A stretch of DNA of 26,096 bases from Eubacteriales bacterium (lineage in GTDB: Bacteria; Bacillota_A; Clostridia; Christensenellales; Aristaeellaceae). The stretch lies in the NCBI GenBank assembly GCA_028692205.1, contig JAQUXV010000007.1, positions 1 to 26,096 of the forward strand. The letters run 5' to 3'. Both the position numbers and the translations under genes were made by a program. Shown piece after piece: positions 7,878-15,547 of this stretch (positions within the stretch are counted from its first letter, which is position 1; every line of letters begins with the position of its first letter). The notes beneath the pieces were generated by a model. The model saw nothing but the letters and a program-made list of their open reading frames with translations, was not told the origin of the DNA and made no database searches.

Positions 7878-9128
7878 TTATTCGAAGGTAGCCGGGTAGA
7901 GAACTTCCTTCTGCGCGGCCGAAGCGGGATACACCGCGTACAGCTTGCCGTCCTGGTACTGCGCGATGGTCAGGCAGCCGGCCAGGTTGGTGTGCAGGTA
8001 TTCGGTGTCCATCAGGGTTGTGGATTCGCAGAACTCGATCACATCGTAAGGCATGATGATTTCAGTTCCGTCAAAGAATTTGTCTTTGATGGAGATCGAA
8101 GCCAGTTCATCCCTCATGGCGTCGCGGGTTACTTCTTCCCCACGGCTGGTGATGTTGTACAGCGCTTCCGCGATCGTATACACAACCGTGAACGCCTCGG
8201 CGGAATGGCCGTTCATGGCTTCGCCGGAGAAGGCCTTGAAAGCGTCGGAGATTTCCGCGCCCTTCGCGCCTTCGATAAACTCGGTCGCCATCATGATGCC
8301 GTTGAGCTTGTTGCCCATCGCGGATACATAATCGGCCTCGGTGTAGCCGTTGGCCTTGACGATCATAATGCCCGGTTTGTAACCCTGTTCGATCATCGTG
8401 TTCGTCAGCAGAATCGCGTCGGAAACATACTGGTCGGCAATCAGGATATCGGCGTTGTAGTTCTTCAGCTGCAGCACTTCGGAGGACAGGTCCGCAGCGC
8501 CGGAGGGATGGGTAACGACGCCGACGATCTCAATGTTGTTTTCGGCGGCCCAATACTTGGCGTAGTTGATGGTCTGCTGGCCGACTTCGGTGTTGTCCAC
8601 ACAGATCGCGGCGGTCTTGAGGTCCAGCCCCTTCTCGTCGCTGTAATTACGGCAGAACTGCACCATGTCGCGCAGGAACATCATGTTGGTGGGCGCCAGG
8701 CGGAAGAAATACTCGTAGCCCTGCGCCGTAAGCGCTTCGGACGTTGCATTCGCCGTAATGAAGGGGCAGCCGTACTGCTCGCCTACGGCTTCCGCGGTCA
8801 GCGTAACGCCGGACTGGTAGCAGCCCATAACGATATCGACGTTCTTCTCGGAAATCAGGTTGTCCGCTTCGGTTACGGCCACGGCCGCATCACCCTGCGT
8901 GTCGCCCCAGACGACTTCGAGCTTGTATCCGTTGATGCCGCCGGCATCATTGATACGCTTGATGGCGAAATCGATGCCGTACTGCATCGTTTTGCCGGAG
9001 CTGGCAGCCGACCCGGTGAGGGGATAAAGACCGCCGATGGTGTACGTTTTGTCCGCCGCCGTTTCGGCAAAAGCCATCACGGGGAGCATCAGAGCAAGTA
9101 CCAGAAGTAACGCGAGAACCTTTTTCAT
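7878..9128 (-). CDS. Liv-type ABC transporter substrate-binding protein
   Basis: A 416-residue exported binding protein of the periplasmic binding protein 6 (LivJ/LivK-like) family. Residues 1-21 are a signal peptide ending AFA-ETAADKT. The mature part opens with the family-typical YTIGGLYPLTGSAAS and continues with IKRINDAGGINGYKLEVVW. No cysteine follows the signal peptide, so it is not an obvious lipoprotein. The family binds branched-chain amino acids but also amides and small or aromatic carboxylates. The CoA-enzyme neighbours favour a carboxylate here. It sits after livF, a common order in Clostridia. A possible separate promoter lies just upstream (9148-9175) and a hairpin follows the gene, suggesting that it is made in excess over the membrane parts. 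Confidence 0.92.
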   Translation of the reverse strand: MKKVLALLLVLALMLPVMAFAETAADKTYTIGGLYPLTGSAASSGKTMQYGIDFAIKRINDAGGINGYKLEVVWGDTQGDAAVAVTEADNLISEKNVDIVMGCYQSGVTLTAEAVGEQYGCPFITANATSEALTAQGYEYFFRLAPTNMMFLRDMVQFCRNYSDEKGLDLKTAAICVDNTEVGQQTINYAKYWAAENNIEIVGVVTHPSGAADLSSEVLQLKNYNADILIADQYVSDAILLTNTMIEQGYKPGIMIVKANGYTEADYVSAMGNKLNGIMMATEFIEGAKGAEISDAFKAFSGEAMNGHSAEAFTVVYTIAEALYNITSRGEEVTRDAMRDELASISIKDKFFDGTEIIMPYDVIEFCESTTLMDTEYLHTNLAGCLTIAQYQDGKLYAVYPASAAQKEVLYPATFE

Positions 9129-9147
9129 CCTAACATCTCCATTCTTT

Positions 9148-9175
9148 TTTATACTCGCAGTTTTCCAAACTGCAA
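9148..9175 (-). promoter_or_regulatory. Possible internal promoter before the binding-protein gene
   Basis: On the minus strand, TTGCAG, a 16-nt spacer and TATAAA. The spacer contains a 7-bp hairpin (9157-9163 with 9167-9173). The site starts a few bases after the livF stop codon. Confidence 0.35.
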
Positions 9176-9179
9176 ATAA

Positions 9180-9899
9180 TCAGAAACCAAGGTAGGCTTT
9201 CTTGATCTCCGGGTTGTTCAGCAACTCCGAAGACGAGCCCTGGATCGTGATGTGACCATTCTCGATCACATAGCCGCGGTTGGCGATTTTCAAAGCCTTG
9301 CGCACATCCTGCTCCACCAGGATGATGGCGAGGCCGGTTTCCTGCGAAATCTGCCGGGAAATTTCAAAAATACTGTCCACAATGTTCGGCGCCAGGCCCA
9401 GGGAAGGCTCGTCCATAATCAACAGCTTTGGCAGCTGCATCATGCCGCGGGAGAACGCGACCATCTGCTGCTCGCCGCCGGAAAGGCAGCCCGCCATCTG
9501 CTTTGCGCGTTCTTTCAGCACCGGGAACCAGGAATACACCTTCTCCAGCGTCTCCTTTTTCTTTGCCCGGGCTTCTTTACTGGAGCAGCCCATCTCCAGA
9601 TTTTCCAGCACCGACATTTCGGGGAACAGCTGGCGGCCTTCCGGCACCAGAATGATTCCCTGATCGATAAATTTACGGGGGATTTGCCCGGTCATCTCGA
9701 TGCCGTTGATTTTGATGCTGCCGCCGCTCGGATTGATGAGGCCGCAGCAGGCGCCGACTGTCGAGCTTTTACCCGCGCCGTTGGAGCCGACAATCGCGAT
9801 GATCTCGCCCTTGTCGAGGTAAAAGCTTTCTTTCCAGATCACCTGAATATCGCCGTATTTCACTTCGAGGTCTTTAACCTCAAAGAACTTGTCCGCCAT
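9180..9899 (-). CDS. livF: Branched-chain-type ABC transporter ATPase LivF
   Basis: A 239-residue nucleotide-binding subunit. Walker A GSNGAGKSS, signature LSGGEQQ, Walker B LLIMDEPSLGLAP and the switch region VEQDVRKAL are all present and canonical. It powers uptake with LivG through the LivH/LivM membrane pair. Its ATG overlaps the livG stop by one base (TGATG), so the two are translationally coupled. Confidence 0.94.
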   Translation of the reverse strand: MADKFFEVKDLEVKYGDIQVIWKESFYLDKGEIIAIVGSNGAGKSSTVGACCGLINPSGGSIKINGIEMTGQIPRKFIDQGIILVPEGRQLFPEMSVLENLEMGCSSKEARAKKKETLEKVYSWFPVLKERAKQMAGCLSGGEQQMVAFSRGMMQLPKLLIMDEPSLGLAPNIVDSIFEISRQISQETGLAIILVEQDVRKALKIANRGYVIENGHITIQGSSSELLNNPEIKKAYLGF

Positions 9900-10633
9900 C
9901 AGTGTTCATCCCCCTTGCCAAGGTAAATTTCGATGACATACGGGTCGTTCATCACCTGTTCGGGGGTGCCTTCGACAACCTTGTCGCCGTGGTGCATTAC
10001 GACGACCTTTTCGCACAGGTTCGCCACAGCGTGCATGATATGCTCAATCAGCAGGATCGTCGTGCCTTTTTCATTGATACGGCGGAACAGCTCGATCGCC
10101 TCGTCCGTCTCGGTGGTGTTCAAACCGGCCATCACTTCGTCCAGCAGCAGCAGGTCCGGGTCCGTCGCCAGCGCGCGGGCCACCTCCAGCCGCTTTTTGA
10201 AAGGCGTGCCCATTTCGCCCGGCAGCCAGTTCCGGCGCTCGTACAAATCGGTAAACTGCAGAATTTCTTCGGCAAATTCTCTTGCTTCCTTCGCGCTTTT
10301 ATAGTTCTTTCTGCCGTACAGGGCGCCGGAGATTACGTTGTCCAGCACCGACATGTGCCGCAGCGGCTTCATAATCTGGAATGTCCGGGCAATGCCCATG
10401 CTGGAATAACAATAGGATGGTTTTCCGGTAATGTCCTGATCTTTGTAAACGATTTTCCCCTCCGTCGGAACCAGAACGCCGCTGATCATATTGAACACCG
10501 TCGTCTTGCCCGCGCCGTTGGAACCGATCATCCCTGTGATTGAGCCTTTTTGTACCGTGAAGCTTACGTCATTGACGGCACGCAGTCCACGAAACGACTT
10601 GCTCAATCCGGATATCTCCAGAATGTTGTCCAT
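9899..10633 (-). CDS. livG: Branched-chain-type ABC transporter ATPase LivG
   Basis: A 244-residue partner ATPase of LivF. Walker A GSNGAGKTT, Walker B LLLLDEVMAGLN and the switch His in LLIEHIMHAV are present. The usual signature (LSGGQ or LAYGDQ) is replaced by EMGTPFKKRLEVARAL, so that half of the ATP sandwich is non-standard. The DEVMAGL Walker B goes with this variant and resembles a LivG subgroup I have seen outside amino-acid transporters. A good GGAG site precedes the ATG. The gap to livM is 3 nt. Confidence 0.93.
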   Translation of the reverse strand: MDNILEISGLSKSFRGLRAVNDVSFTVQKGSITGMIGSNGAGKTTVFNMISGVLVPTEGKIVYKDQDITGKPSYCYSSMGIARTFQIMKPLRHMSVLDNVISGALYGRKNYKSAKEAREFAEEILQFTDLYERRNWLPGEMGTPFKKRLEVARALATDPDLLLLDEVMAGLNTTETDEAIELFRRINEKGTTILLIEHIMHAVANLCEKVVVMHHGDKVVEGTPEQVMNDPYVIEIYLGKGDEH

Positions 10634-10636
10634 GGC

Positions 10637-11659
10637 TCAAGCTCCTTTCTTCAACCGCTCAAACGCTTTTTTCTCGGCGTAGATTTTCATTTTCTGCTGG
10701 CGTTCTTTCCACCAGCCAAGAAGCCCGGTCGGCCTGAAAAGCACAACCCCGATCAAAATCATCGCGTATACAACCAGGTTTGAGCCGGGCAGCTTGCTGC
10801 CCAGAAGCGAGTTCAGGTACTGGGACAGCGGCACGATAATCAGCGCGCCGATTACCGGCCCTTCCACCGTACTGATCCCGCCGATAACCGCGGGCAGCAC
10901 GAACTCCAGCGATTTGTTCATCATCATCAGTTCGGGGTTGATATAGCGGATGTATGTTGCGTAGAACACGCCCATTACGGCAACCATGCCCGCGCTGATG
11001 AACGTAGCGATCACCTTGTATTTGATCGGCTTGATGCCGATCGCCTCCGCGGTGCCTTCATCCTCGCGGATCGTTTTGAGCGCATAGCCCAGTTTGGAGC
11101 TGTCGATCAGCTTCACAATCAGGTAGAAGAGCACCAGCAGGAACAACCCTACATAGTAGTAGGAAGCTTTCGAGCGGAACGCCAGCATCAGCAGCGATTC
11201 GTCCTTGGCACGCACCAACGGCAGCATCATGCCCTGTCCCGCGCCGACAAACTCCCAGTTCGTAAAAATATTGCGGAACGCTTCGCCAAACGCGATGGTC
11301 GTCAGCGAGAAATACGCCCCTTTCAACCCGAAGCAGGGGAACATCAGCAGCGCGATCGTCCCGCCGACCACCACAAACGCAACGCCCATCGCAATCCAGG
11401 GGGATACGTTCATGTACGTTACGAAAATGGTGCCGATATACGCGCCGATAGCGGCAAATGCGCCGTGGCCCAGCGATACCTGGCCGACCATGCCGCCGAG
11501 GATGCTCCACGCAAGGGAACAGCCCGCCACATAAACCGTCATCACCAGGATCGACAGCATATACGATTTCTGAATAAAAACCGGCAGCAGCAGCCCGACG
11601 ATAAAAAGAGCGATCATCACAAGCGTCATGCTGTTCAGTTGTTTTAGGTACTTTTTCAT
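10637..11659 (-). CDS. livM: Branched-chain-type ABC transporter permease LivM
   Basis: A 340-residue integral membrane protein with about eight to ten hydrophobic segments from residue 10 onward. Family-typical stretches are GQVSLGHGAFAAIGAYIG, LTTIAFGEAFRNI and KTIREDEGTAEAIGI. It forms the channel with LivH. ATG 11659 is chosen because AAGGAGG lies about 11 nt upstream and the first hydrophobic segment follows directly. The open frame upstream of it lies over livH and is not protein-like. It begins 5 nt after the livH stop. Confidence 0.92.
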   Translation of the reverse strand: MKKYLKQLNSMTLVMIALFIVGLLLPVFIQKSYMLSILVMTVYVAGCSLAWSILGGMVGQVSLGHGAFAAIGAYIGTIFVTYMNVSPWIAMGVAFVVVGGTIALLMFPCFGLKGAYFSLTTIAFGEAFRNIFTNWEFVGAGQGMMLPLVRAKDESLLMLAFRSKASYYYVGLFLLVLFYLIVKLIDSSKLGYALKTIREDEGTAEAIGIKPIKYKVIATFISAGMVAVMGVFYATYIRYINPELMMMNKSLEFVLPAVIGGISTVEGPVIGALIIVPLSQYLNSLLGSKLPGSNLVVYAMILIGVVLFRPTGLLGWWKERQQKMKIYAEKKAFERLKKGA

Positions 11660-11664
11660 TATGC

Positions 11665-12540
11665 TTATGCCCTCCTTGTTGCCTGAATCCGCTGTTTGAC
11701 GACAAGGATCACAACAAAGCAGATGTAAACAAGCGTTTCTTTGTATGCGGAACCAACAACCAGTGCGCCGACCGTTTCCATACAGCCGAGGATTAACCCG
11801 CCGAAGAAACCGCCGATGATGTTGCCCAGCGTGCCGATCGTCACCACGATAAAGGAGCGGGTGCCATAGATGTTGCCTACGTTGGGGAATACATAATAGT
11901 ACGTCATCAGGCACGCCCCGGCCACGCCGGCAATCGCCGCGCCCAGGCCGTAGGTGCAGGCGTACACCGTTTTCGCCTTAATCCCGCAAACGCTGGCGCC
12001 GATCCGGTTTTGCGAGGTGGCGCGAATCTGCTTGCCGATGGTGGTCTTTTTTAGAAAAAGGAACAAGAGCGACGTCAGCAAAATCAGAATGCCGAAGCTG
12101 ATTACCTTATTCGTACTCAGCAGCGAATTGCCAAGCTGCAGCGTCTGGTTCGCAAAGGCGCTGTCCACGCTGCGGTAGTTCGTGCCGAAAATCACCTGTG
12201 CGCCGCTGCTGAACAGTACGCCGAAGCCCGCCGTAAGGAACAGAACGTTCGTATCGTCGTCCTCCGCGCGGATGGAACGGGTAATCAGCGTGGCTTGCAG
12301 GAAGAAGCCGAACAGGAACATGATCAGCGCAACAATGGGGATTGCCAGAAACGGATCGATGCCGAAATTGCTGTTGAGAACGTAGGTGCAGTACATGCCT
12401 AGCATCAACAGCTCGCCCTGGCAGAAGTTGATGACTTTCATAACGCCGAAGATGATCGTCAGCGACATACCGATCAGCGAATAGATGCCGCCGATCATAA
12501 TGCCGTTGGCAATTGCTTGTAAAACAATACTGAAATCCAT
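11665..12540 (-). CDS. livH: Branched-chain-type ABC transporter permease LivH
   Basis: A 291-residue membrane protein starting MDFSIVLQAIANGIMIGGIY, the usual LivH beginning, followed by GVMKVINFCQGELLMLGMY. It has about eight hydrophobic segments. A GGAGGA site lies 7 nt before ATG 12540. The start is 16 nt after the stop of the SDR gene, so both are on one transcript and the dehydrogenase belongs functionally with the transporter. Confidence 0.92.
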   Translation of the reverse strand: MDFSIVLQAIANGIMIGGIYSLIGMSLTIIFGVMKVINFCQGELLMLGMYCTYVLNSNFGIDPFLAIPIVALIMFLFGFFLQATLITRSIRAEDDDTNVLFLTAGFGVLFSSGAQVIFGTNYRSVDSAFANQTLQLGNSLLSTNKVISFGILILLTSLLFLFLKKTTIGKQIRATSQNRIGASVCGIKAKTVYACTYGLGAAIAGVAGACLMTYYYVFPNVGNIYGTRSFIVVTIGTLGNIIGGFFGGLILGCMETVGALVVGSAYKETLVYICFVVILVVKQRIQATRRA

Positions 12541-12556
12541 ATCATTTCCTCCGTGC

Positions 12557-13330
12557 TTATTTTCCCAGATAACCGCCGTCAAGAGGGATAATCGCACCGG
12601 ATACGTATTCCGATGCGTCTGAAGCCAAGAATGCGGCAAGCCCCTGCATGTCCTCCGGTTTCCCCCACCGTCCTTTCGGAATTCTTGACGTGATCTCTGC
12701 ATAATGAGCAGGATTGGTTTCCTTGATGCTGCGCGTAAGCTCGGTTTCCATATAACCGGGCGCAATGGCGTTCACGTTAACGCCCAACCCGGCCCATTCA
12801 TTCGAAAGCGCTTTGGTAAGCTGCGCTACGCCGCCTTTGCTTGCGGAGTATGCGGAAATAAGCACACTACCAAAGAACGAGCACATGGAAGCAATATTGA
12901 TGATACGCCCGTACCCCTGACCGCACATGATGCGTCCCACATGCTGTGAGACAAGGAACATCGACGTCAGGTTCAGCTCAAGGATCTTTCTCCACTGCTC
13001 TTCCGGGAACTCCAGCGCCGGTGCGCGGTACTGGACGCCCGCCCCATTCACCAGAATGTCAATTCGGCCGCCGAGCAGTTTCAGGCTTTCTTCCACGCCG
13101 CCCTGTATCTGCCCGCTTTTTTCAAGATCGCAGGTTACGCACCACACCGGCGCTTCGTCGCTGCTCATCTTGGCCGCTATCTCCGGCCCGGCTGCCGACC
13201 GCCCCCACAGTACGACTTCCGCACCCAAATCATGGTATGCCTGTGCAATTTGCAGGCACAAACCCCTTGTGCCTCCGGTTATAATAGCTTTCTTTCCTTT
13301 CAGGCTGAAAGCGTTCAGGGAAAACACCAT
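12557..13330 (-). CDS. Short-chain dehydrogenase/reductase (SDR), sugar-acid type
   Basis: A 257-residue cytosolic NAD(P)-dependent oxidoreductase of the classical SDR family. Its look (FSLKGKKAIITGG, PEDMQGLAAFLASDASEYVSG) is closest to gluconate 5-dehydrogenase and similar polyol or sugar-acid enzymes. The catalytic residues are visible: Asn in the NGAG region, Ser in NIASM, and YSASK with Tyr and Lys. Odd: the cofactor-binding glycine motif reads TGGTRGLCL, with Cys where the last glycine of TGxxxGxG is expected. Three start codons (ATG 13333, ATG 13330, GTG 13327) sit right behind GGAGGG; spacing favours 13330 or 13327. It lies between the LacI regulator and livH. It probably oxidises a hydroxyl of the imported acid; the substrate is not known. 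Confidence 0.88.
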   Translation of the reverse strand: MVFSLNAFSLKGKKAIITGGTRGLCLQIAQAYHDLGAEVVLWGRSAAGPEIAAKMSSDEAPVWCVTCDLEKSGQIQGGVEESLKLLGGRIDILVNGAGVQYRAPALEFPEEQWRKILELNLTSMFLVSQHVGRIMCGQGYGRIINIASMCSFFGSVLISAYSASKGGVAQLTKALSNEWAGLGVNVNAIAPGYMETELTRSIKETNPAHYAEITSRIPKGRWGKPEDMQGLAAFLASDASEYVSGAIIPLDGGYLGK

Positions 13331-13383
13331 CATCCCTCCGTATCGTTTGCGACTTTTCACCTCCACCATAGCTGCCGTCAGGT

Positions 13384-14409
13384 TCAGTCCCGCTTGGTTT
13401 CCCGGAACGGCGTGGTGGATTTGCGTTCCAGCAGAATCGGGTTCAGGATTACACGCTCCTTTTCTTTATTCGGATTCTTTATGCGTTCAACCATCAGGTT
13501 GGCTGCAATTCGGCCCATATCGCTCACATGCGGGTCGATTGTCGTTAGAGGTATGCTGCCGGCCGAGGAGAAACGAATGTTGTCGAAGCTGACAACGGAC
13601 AACATTTTCGGGATTTCAACTCCCGCCTCCTGACAGCAGGTCATAAAACCGTGCGCCGCAAGGTCGTTGGAAATAATCATCGCGGTTGGACGGTCCTTGA
13701 TGTCCACAACAAAGTCCTTGGCCAGCGCGTAAGCCGTTTCCATCGTCAGGTCACCCTGAAGGATGTCGCGCTCGTCAACTTCCAGATTGTAGTTTTTCAT
13801 CGCCTGCAAATAGCCGTCGTACCGTTGTCTGGAGGATGAGGATTCTTTCTGCCCCAGAAGGAACCCGATCCGGGAGTGCCCCAGTTCCACCAGATAGCGC
13901 GTGGCGATATAGCCGGCTTCATAGTTATCCAGCAGCACAACGTCCGTTTCGAAAGAACTGATCATGCGGTTCACCATCACGACGGGGATGGACAGGTTTT
14001 TCAGCTCGTTGCTCATCTGCTCCGTGGTGACGGTTACCTGGATGATGCCGGAGAAATTGAACAGCTCCGCGATCCGCATATAGTTCAATTCTTCTTTTTC
14101 GTCGTACTCACTGTTAAAGACGCTCAGCAGGTAGCCGTGTTTGTTCAGCTCTTTTTGCACGTTAAAAACCAGATCGGCGTAAAACGGATTGCGAATATCG
14201 CCCACGATCATCGCGATGATATTCAGCTTCTTGCCGGAGGCGGACTTCATGGTTTTATCAAAATAGCCGGATTGCTGCGTGTAAGTTTTAATTTGGGCAC
14301 GCAGTTCTTCCCCCACGCCGGGCAGATCGTTCAGCGCTCTGGATACGGTGGAAGGGGCAATACCAAGATCGTTTGCGATTTGGGTGATGGAAATTTTCTT
14401 CTTTTTCAT
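13384..14409 (-). CDS. LacI-family transcriptional regulator
   Basis: A 341-residue repressor-type protein. Residues 1-50 are the LacI helix-turn-helix: ITQIANDLGIAPSTVSRALN, where the second helix is the recognition helix. The rest is a sugar-binding-like effector domain with VVSFDNIRFSSAGSIPLTTID near the end, and no enzyme features. ATG 14409 is chosen because the helix-turn-helix starts there; the binding site before it is weak, and the frame opens at 14445 without one. It is the first gene of the minus operon and sits next to the divergent control region. It most likely binds the paired 13-bp repeats and controls both operons. LacI-family ligands are mostly sugars or sugar derivatives. 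Confidence 0.93.
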   Translation of the reverse strand: MKKKKISITQIANDLGIAPSTVSRALNDLPGVGEELRAQIKTYTQQSGYFDKTMKSASGKKLNIIAMIVGDIRNPFYADLVFNVQKELNKHGYLLSVFNSEYDEKEELNYMRIAELFNFSGIIQVTVTTEQMSNELKNLSIPVVMVNRMISSFETDVVLLDNYEAGYIATRYLVELGHSRIGFLLGQKESSSSRQRYDGYLQAMKNYNLEVDERDILQGDLTMETAYALAKDFVVDIKDRPTAMIISNDLAAHGFMTCCQEAGVEIPKMLSVVSFDNIRFSSAGSIPLTTIDPHVSDMGRIAANLMVERIKNPNKEKERVILNPILLERKSTTPFRETKRD

Positions 14410-14532
14410 TATTACGTACCAGCCTTTCCGGTAATACTCTTTCATAATAGAGATATACCATAGTTGGAGCGCAAATTAAATAGGTTGGCTTTTTCCTTTT
14501 ACGCATATTTACGCAAATATTTTTCTTCATTG

Positions 14533-14545
14533 CGCAAATTTTGCG
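14533..14545. promoter_or_regulatory. Operator 1 (CGCAAA-T-TTTGCG), minus side
   Basis: A perfect 6-bp inverted repeat with one central base. It lies about +27 to +39 downstream of the predicted minus-strand start, where a bound repressor would block RNA polymerase. The half-site GCAAA is the type read by many LacI-family proteins. Confidence 0.7.
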
Positions 14546-14577
14546 TTATTAAACGTTTCGGTAAATCAATCACCCTG

Positions 14578-14606
14578 ACTATAATGATAAATTTCTTTTC
14601 TGTCAA
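14578..14606 (-). promoter_or_regulatory. Promoter of the LacI-SDR-liv-CoA operon
   Basis: On the minus strand a perfect TTGACA (-35), a 17-nt spacer and TATAGT (-10). The start should be near 14571, giving a leader of about 160 nt before the LacI ATG. Confidence 0.75.
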
Positions 14607-14654
14607 TGTTCATTATGTACATAATTTTGTTTTGTATTTTGTTTTATTTGCCTA

Positions 14655-14683
14655 TATTCAAATTTGTCAAGGATTGATATAAT
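14655..14683 (+). promoter_or_regulatory. Promoter of the SDR-thiolase-glycerate kinase operon
   Basis: An extended -10 element, TGATATAAT (14675-14683), contains a perfect TATAAT. The -35 at 17-nt spacing is poor (TATTCA, 14655-14660), which the TG extension could compensate. The start should be near 14690. A half-operator overlaps the end of the -10. Confidence 0.6.
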
Positions 14684-14713
14684 TTGCGCAGAGGTCAATT
14701 GAGAAAATAACAA

Positions 14714-14726
14714 CGCAAATTTTGCG
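14714..14726. promoter_or_regulatory. Operator 2 (CGCAAA-T-TTTGCG), plus side
   Basis: The same 13-bp core as operator 1. It lies about +25 to +37 from the predicted plus-strand start. Including the flanks, the two sites are inverted copies of each other. Their centres are 181 bp apart. Confidence 0.7.
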
Positions 14727-14777
14727 CTATTATTTTCCGACTGATCCAATATTATCGAATGATTGAGAGGGAATATC

Positions 14778-15521
14778 ATGCGCTTGGAAAACAAAGTTGC
14801 CATCGTCACAGGCGCCAGCCGCGGGCTTGGCAAGGGAATCGCCATGAAGCTGGCGGAAGAAGGCGCCAGAGTCGTGATCGCGGATATGCTGCCGGCGCAG
14901 GAAGCCGTTGCGGAAATTGAAAACGCGGGCGGCACCGCATGCTACTACTGCGTGAATATGACCGTGCAGGAAGAGGTGGCGGCCCTCGTGAAGTTTGCCG
15001 TCGACACCTACGGCACACTGGATATTATGGTGAACAACGCCGGTATCAACCGAGACGGGATGCTCCACAAAATGCCCAAGGAAAACTGGGACGCGGTGAT
15101 CAACGTCAATCTGAACGGCACTTTCTACGGCACGCAGGAAGCGATCAAATACATGCGGGAAAAAGAATACGGCCGCATTATCAACATTTCTTCCGGAAGC
15201 TGGCTGGGCAATATCGGGCAGGCAAACTACGCGGCCTCCAAGGCCGGTATCGTCGGCCTTACTAAGTCCGCCGCCCGGGAAAACGCCCGCAAAGGCATTA
15301 CCTGCAACATCATCTGCCCCGGCTTTATCGAGACGGATATGACGCTTAAGCTGAAAGAGGTTAAAGACGGCGCAGCGTGGGAAAGCATGCTTTCCCGCAT
15401 CCCGATGGGGTACGCCGGTAAGCCTTCGGACGTCGGCAACATGGTGGCGTTTCTGGCTTCCGACGAAGCCGCTTATGTAACGTCCGAAGTCATCAACGTC
15501 GGCGGCGGCATGATCGTCTGA
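14778..15521 (+). CDS. SDR dehydrogenase, FabG/acetoacetyl-CoA reductase-like
   Basis: A 247-residue classical SDR. The cofactor motif TGASRGLGKG is canonical. NNAGI, the Ser in ISSGS and YAASK give the Asn-Ser-Tyr-Lys set. IPMGYAGKPSDVGNMVAFLASDEAAYVTSEVINVGGG is the usual FabG-type ending. FabG relatives interconvert 3-hydroxyacyl and 3-ketoacyl thioesters. Followed directly by a thiolase, it is best read as a 3-hydroxyacyl-CoA dehydrogenase working in the oxidative direction. ATG 14778 has GAGAGGG 6 nt upstream; a TTG at 14763 is in frame but has no binding site. The gap to the thiolase is 26 nt. A housekeeping fatty-acid FabG is less likely because no other fatty-acid synthesis gene is near. 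Confidence 0.9.
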   Translation: MRLENKVAIVTGASRGLGKGIAMKLAEEGARVVIADMLPAQEAVAEIENAGGTACYYCVNMTVQEEVAALVKFAVDTYGTLDIMVNNAGINRDGMLHKMPKENWDAVINVNLNGTFYGTQEAIKYMREKEYGRIINISSGSWLGNIGQANYAASKAGIVGLTKSAARENARKGITCNIICPGFIETDMTLKLKEVKDGAAWESMLSRIPMGYAGKPSDVGNMVAFLASDEAAYVTSEVINVGGGMIV

Positions 15522-15547
15522 GAACGGATAGAATAAGGAGAGGGATT

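Larger units (their letters stand above)
14410..14777. promoter_or_regulatory. Divergent control region of the two catabolic operons
   Basis: This 368-nt stretch is clearly more AT-rich than the genes around it. It holds a promoter on each strand, two identical 13-bp inverted repeats and four further single half-sites of the same motif: GCGCAAATT at 14469, ACGCATATTT at 14501, ACGCAAATAT at 14511 and AATTTGCGC at 14681. The central palindrome AAACGTTT (14551-14558) lies between the minus promoter and its operator. Confidence 0.7.

Noticed and set aside
7662..9110. Long open frame opposite the Liv binding-protein gene
   Set aside because: It is a mirror of the real gene's GC-rich third codon positions. 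The minus-strand product has a clear signal peptide and family motifs; the plus-strand translation has none.
14551..14558. AAACGTTT palindrome as the main LacI operator
   Set aside because: It is shorter and single-copy, while the 13-bp CGCAAATTTTGCG occurs twice in symmetrical positions. It may still assist.
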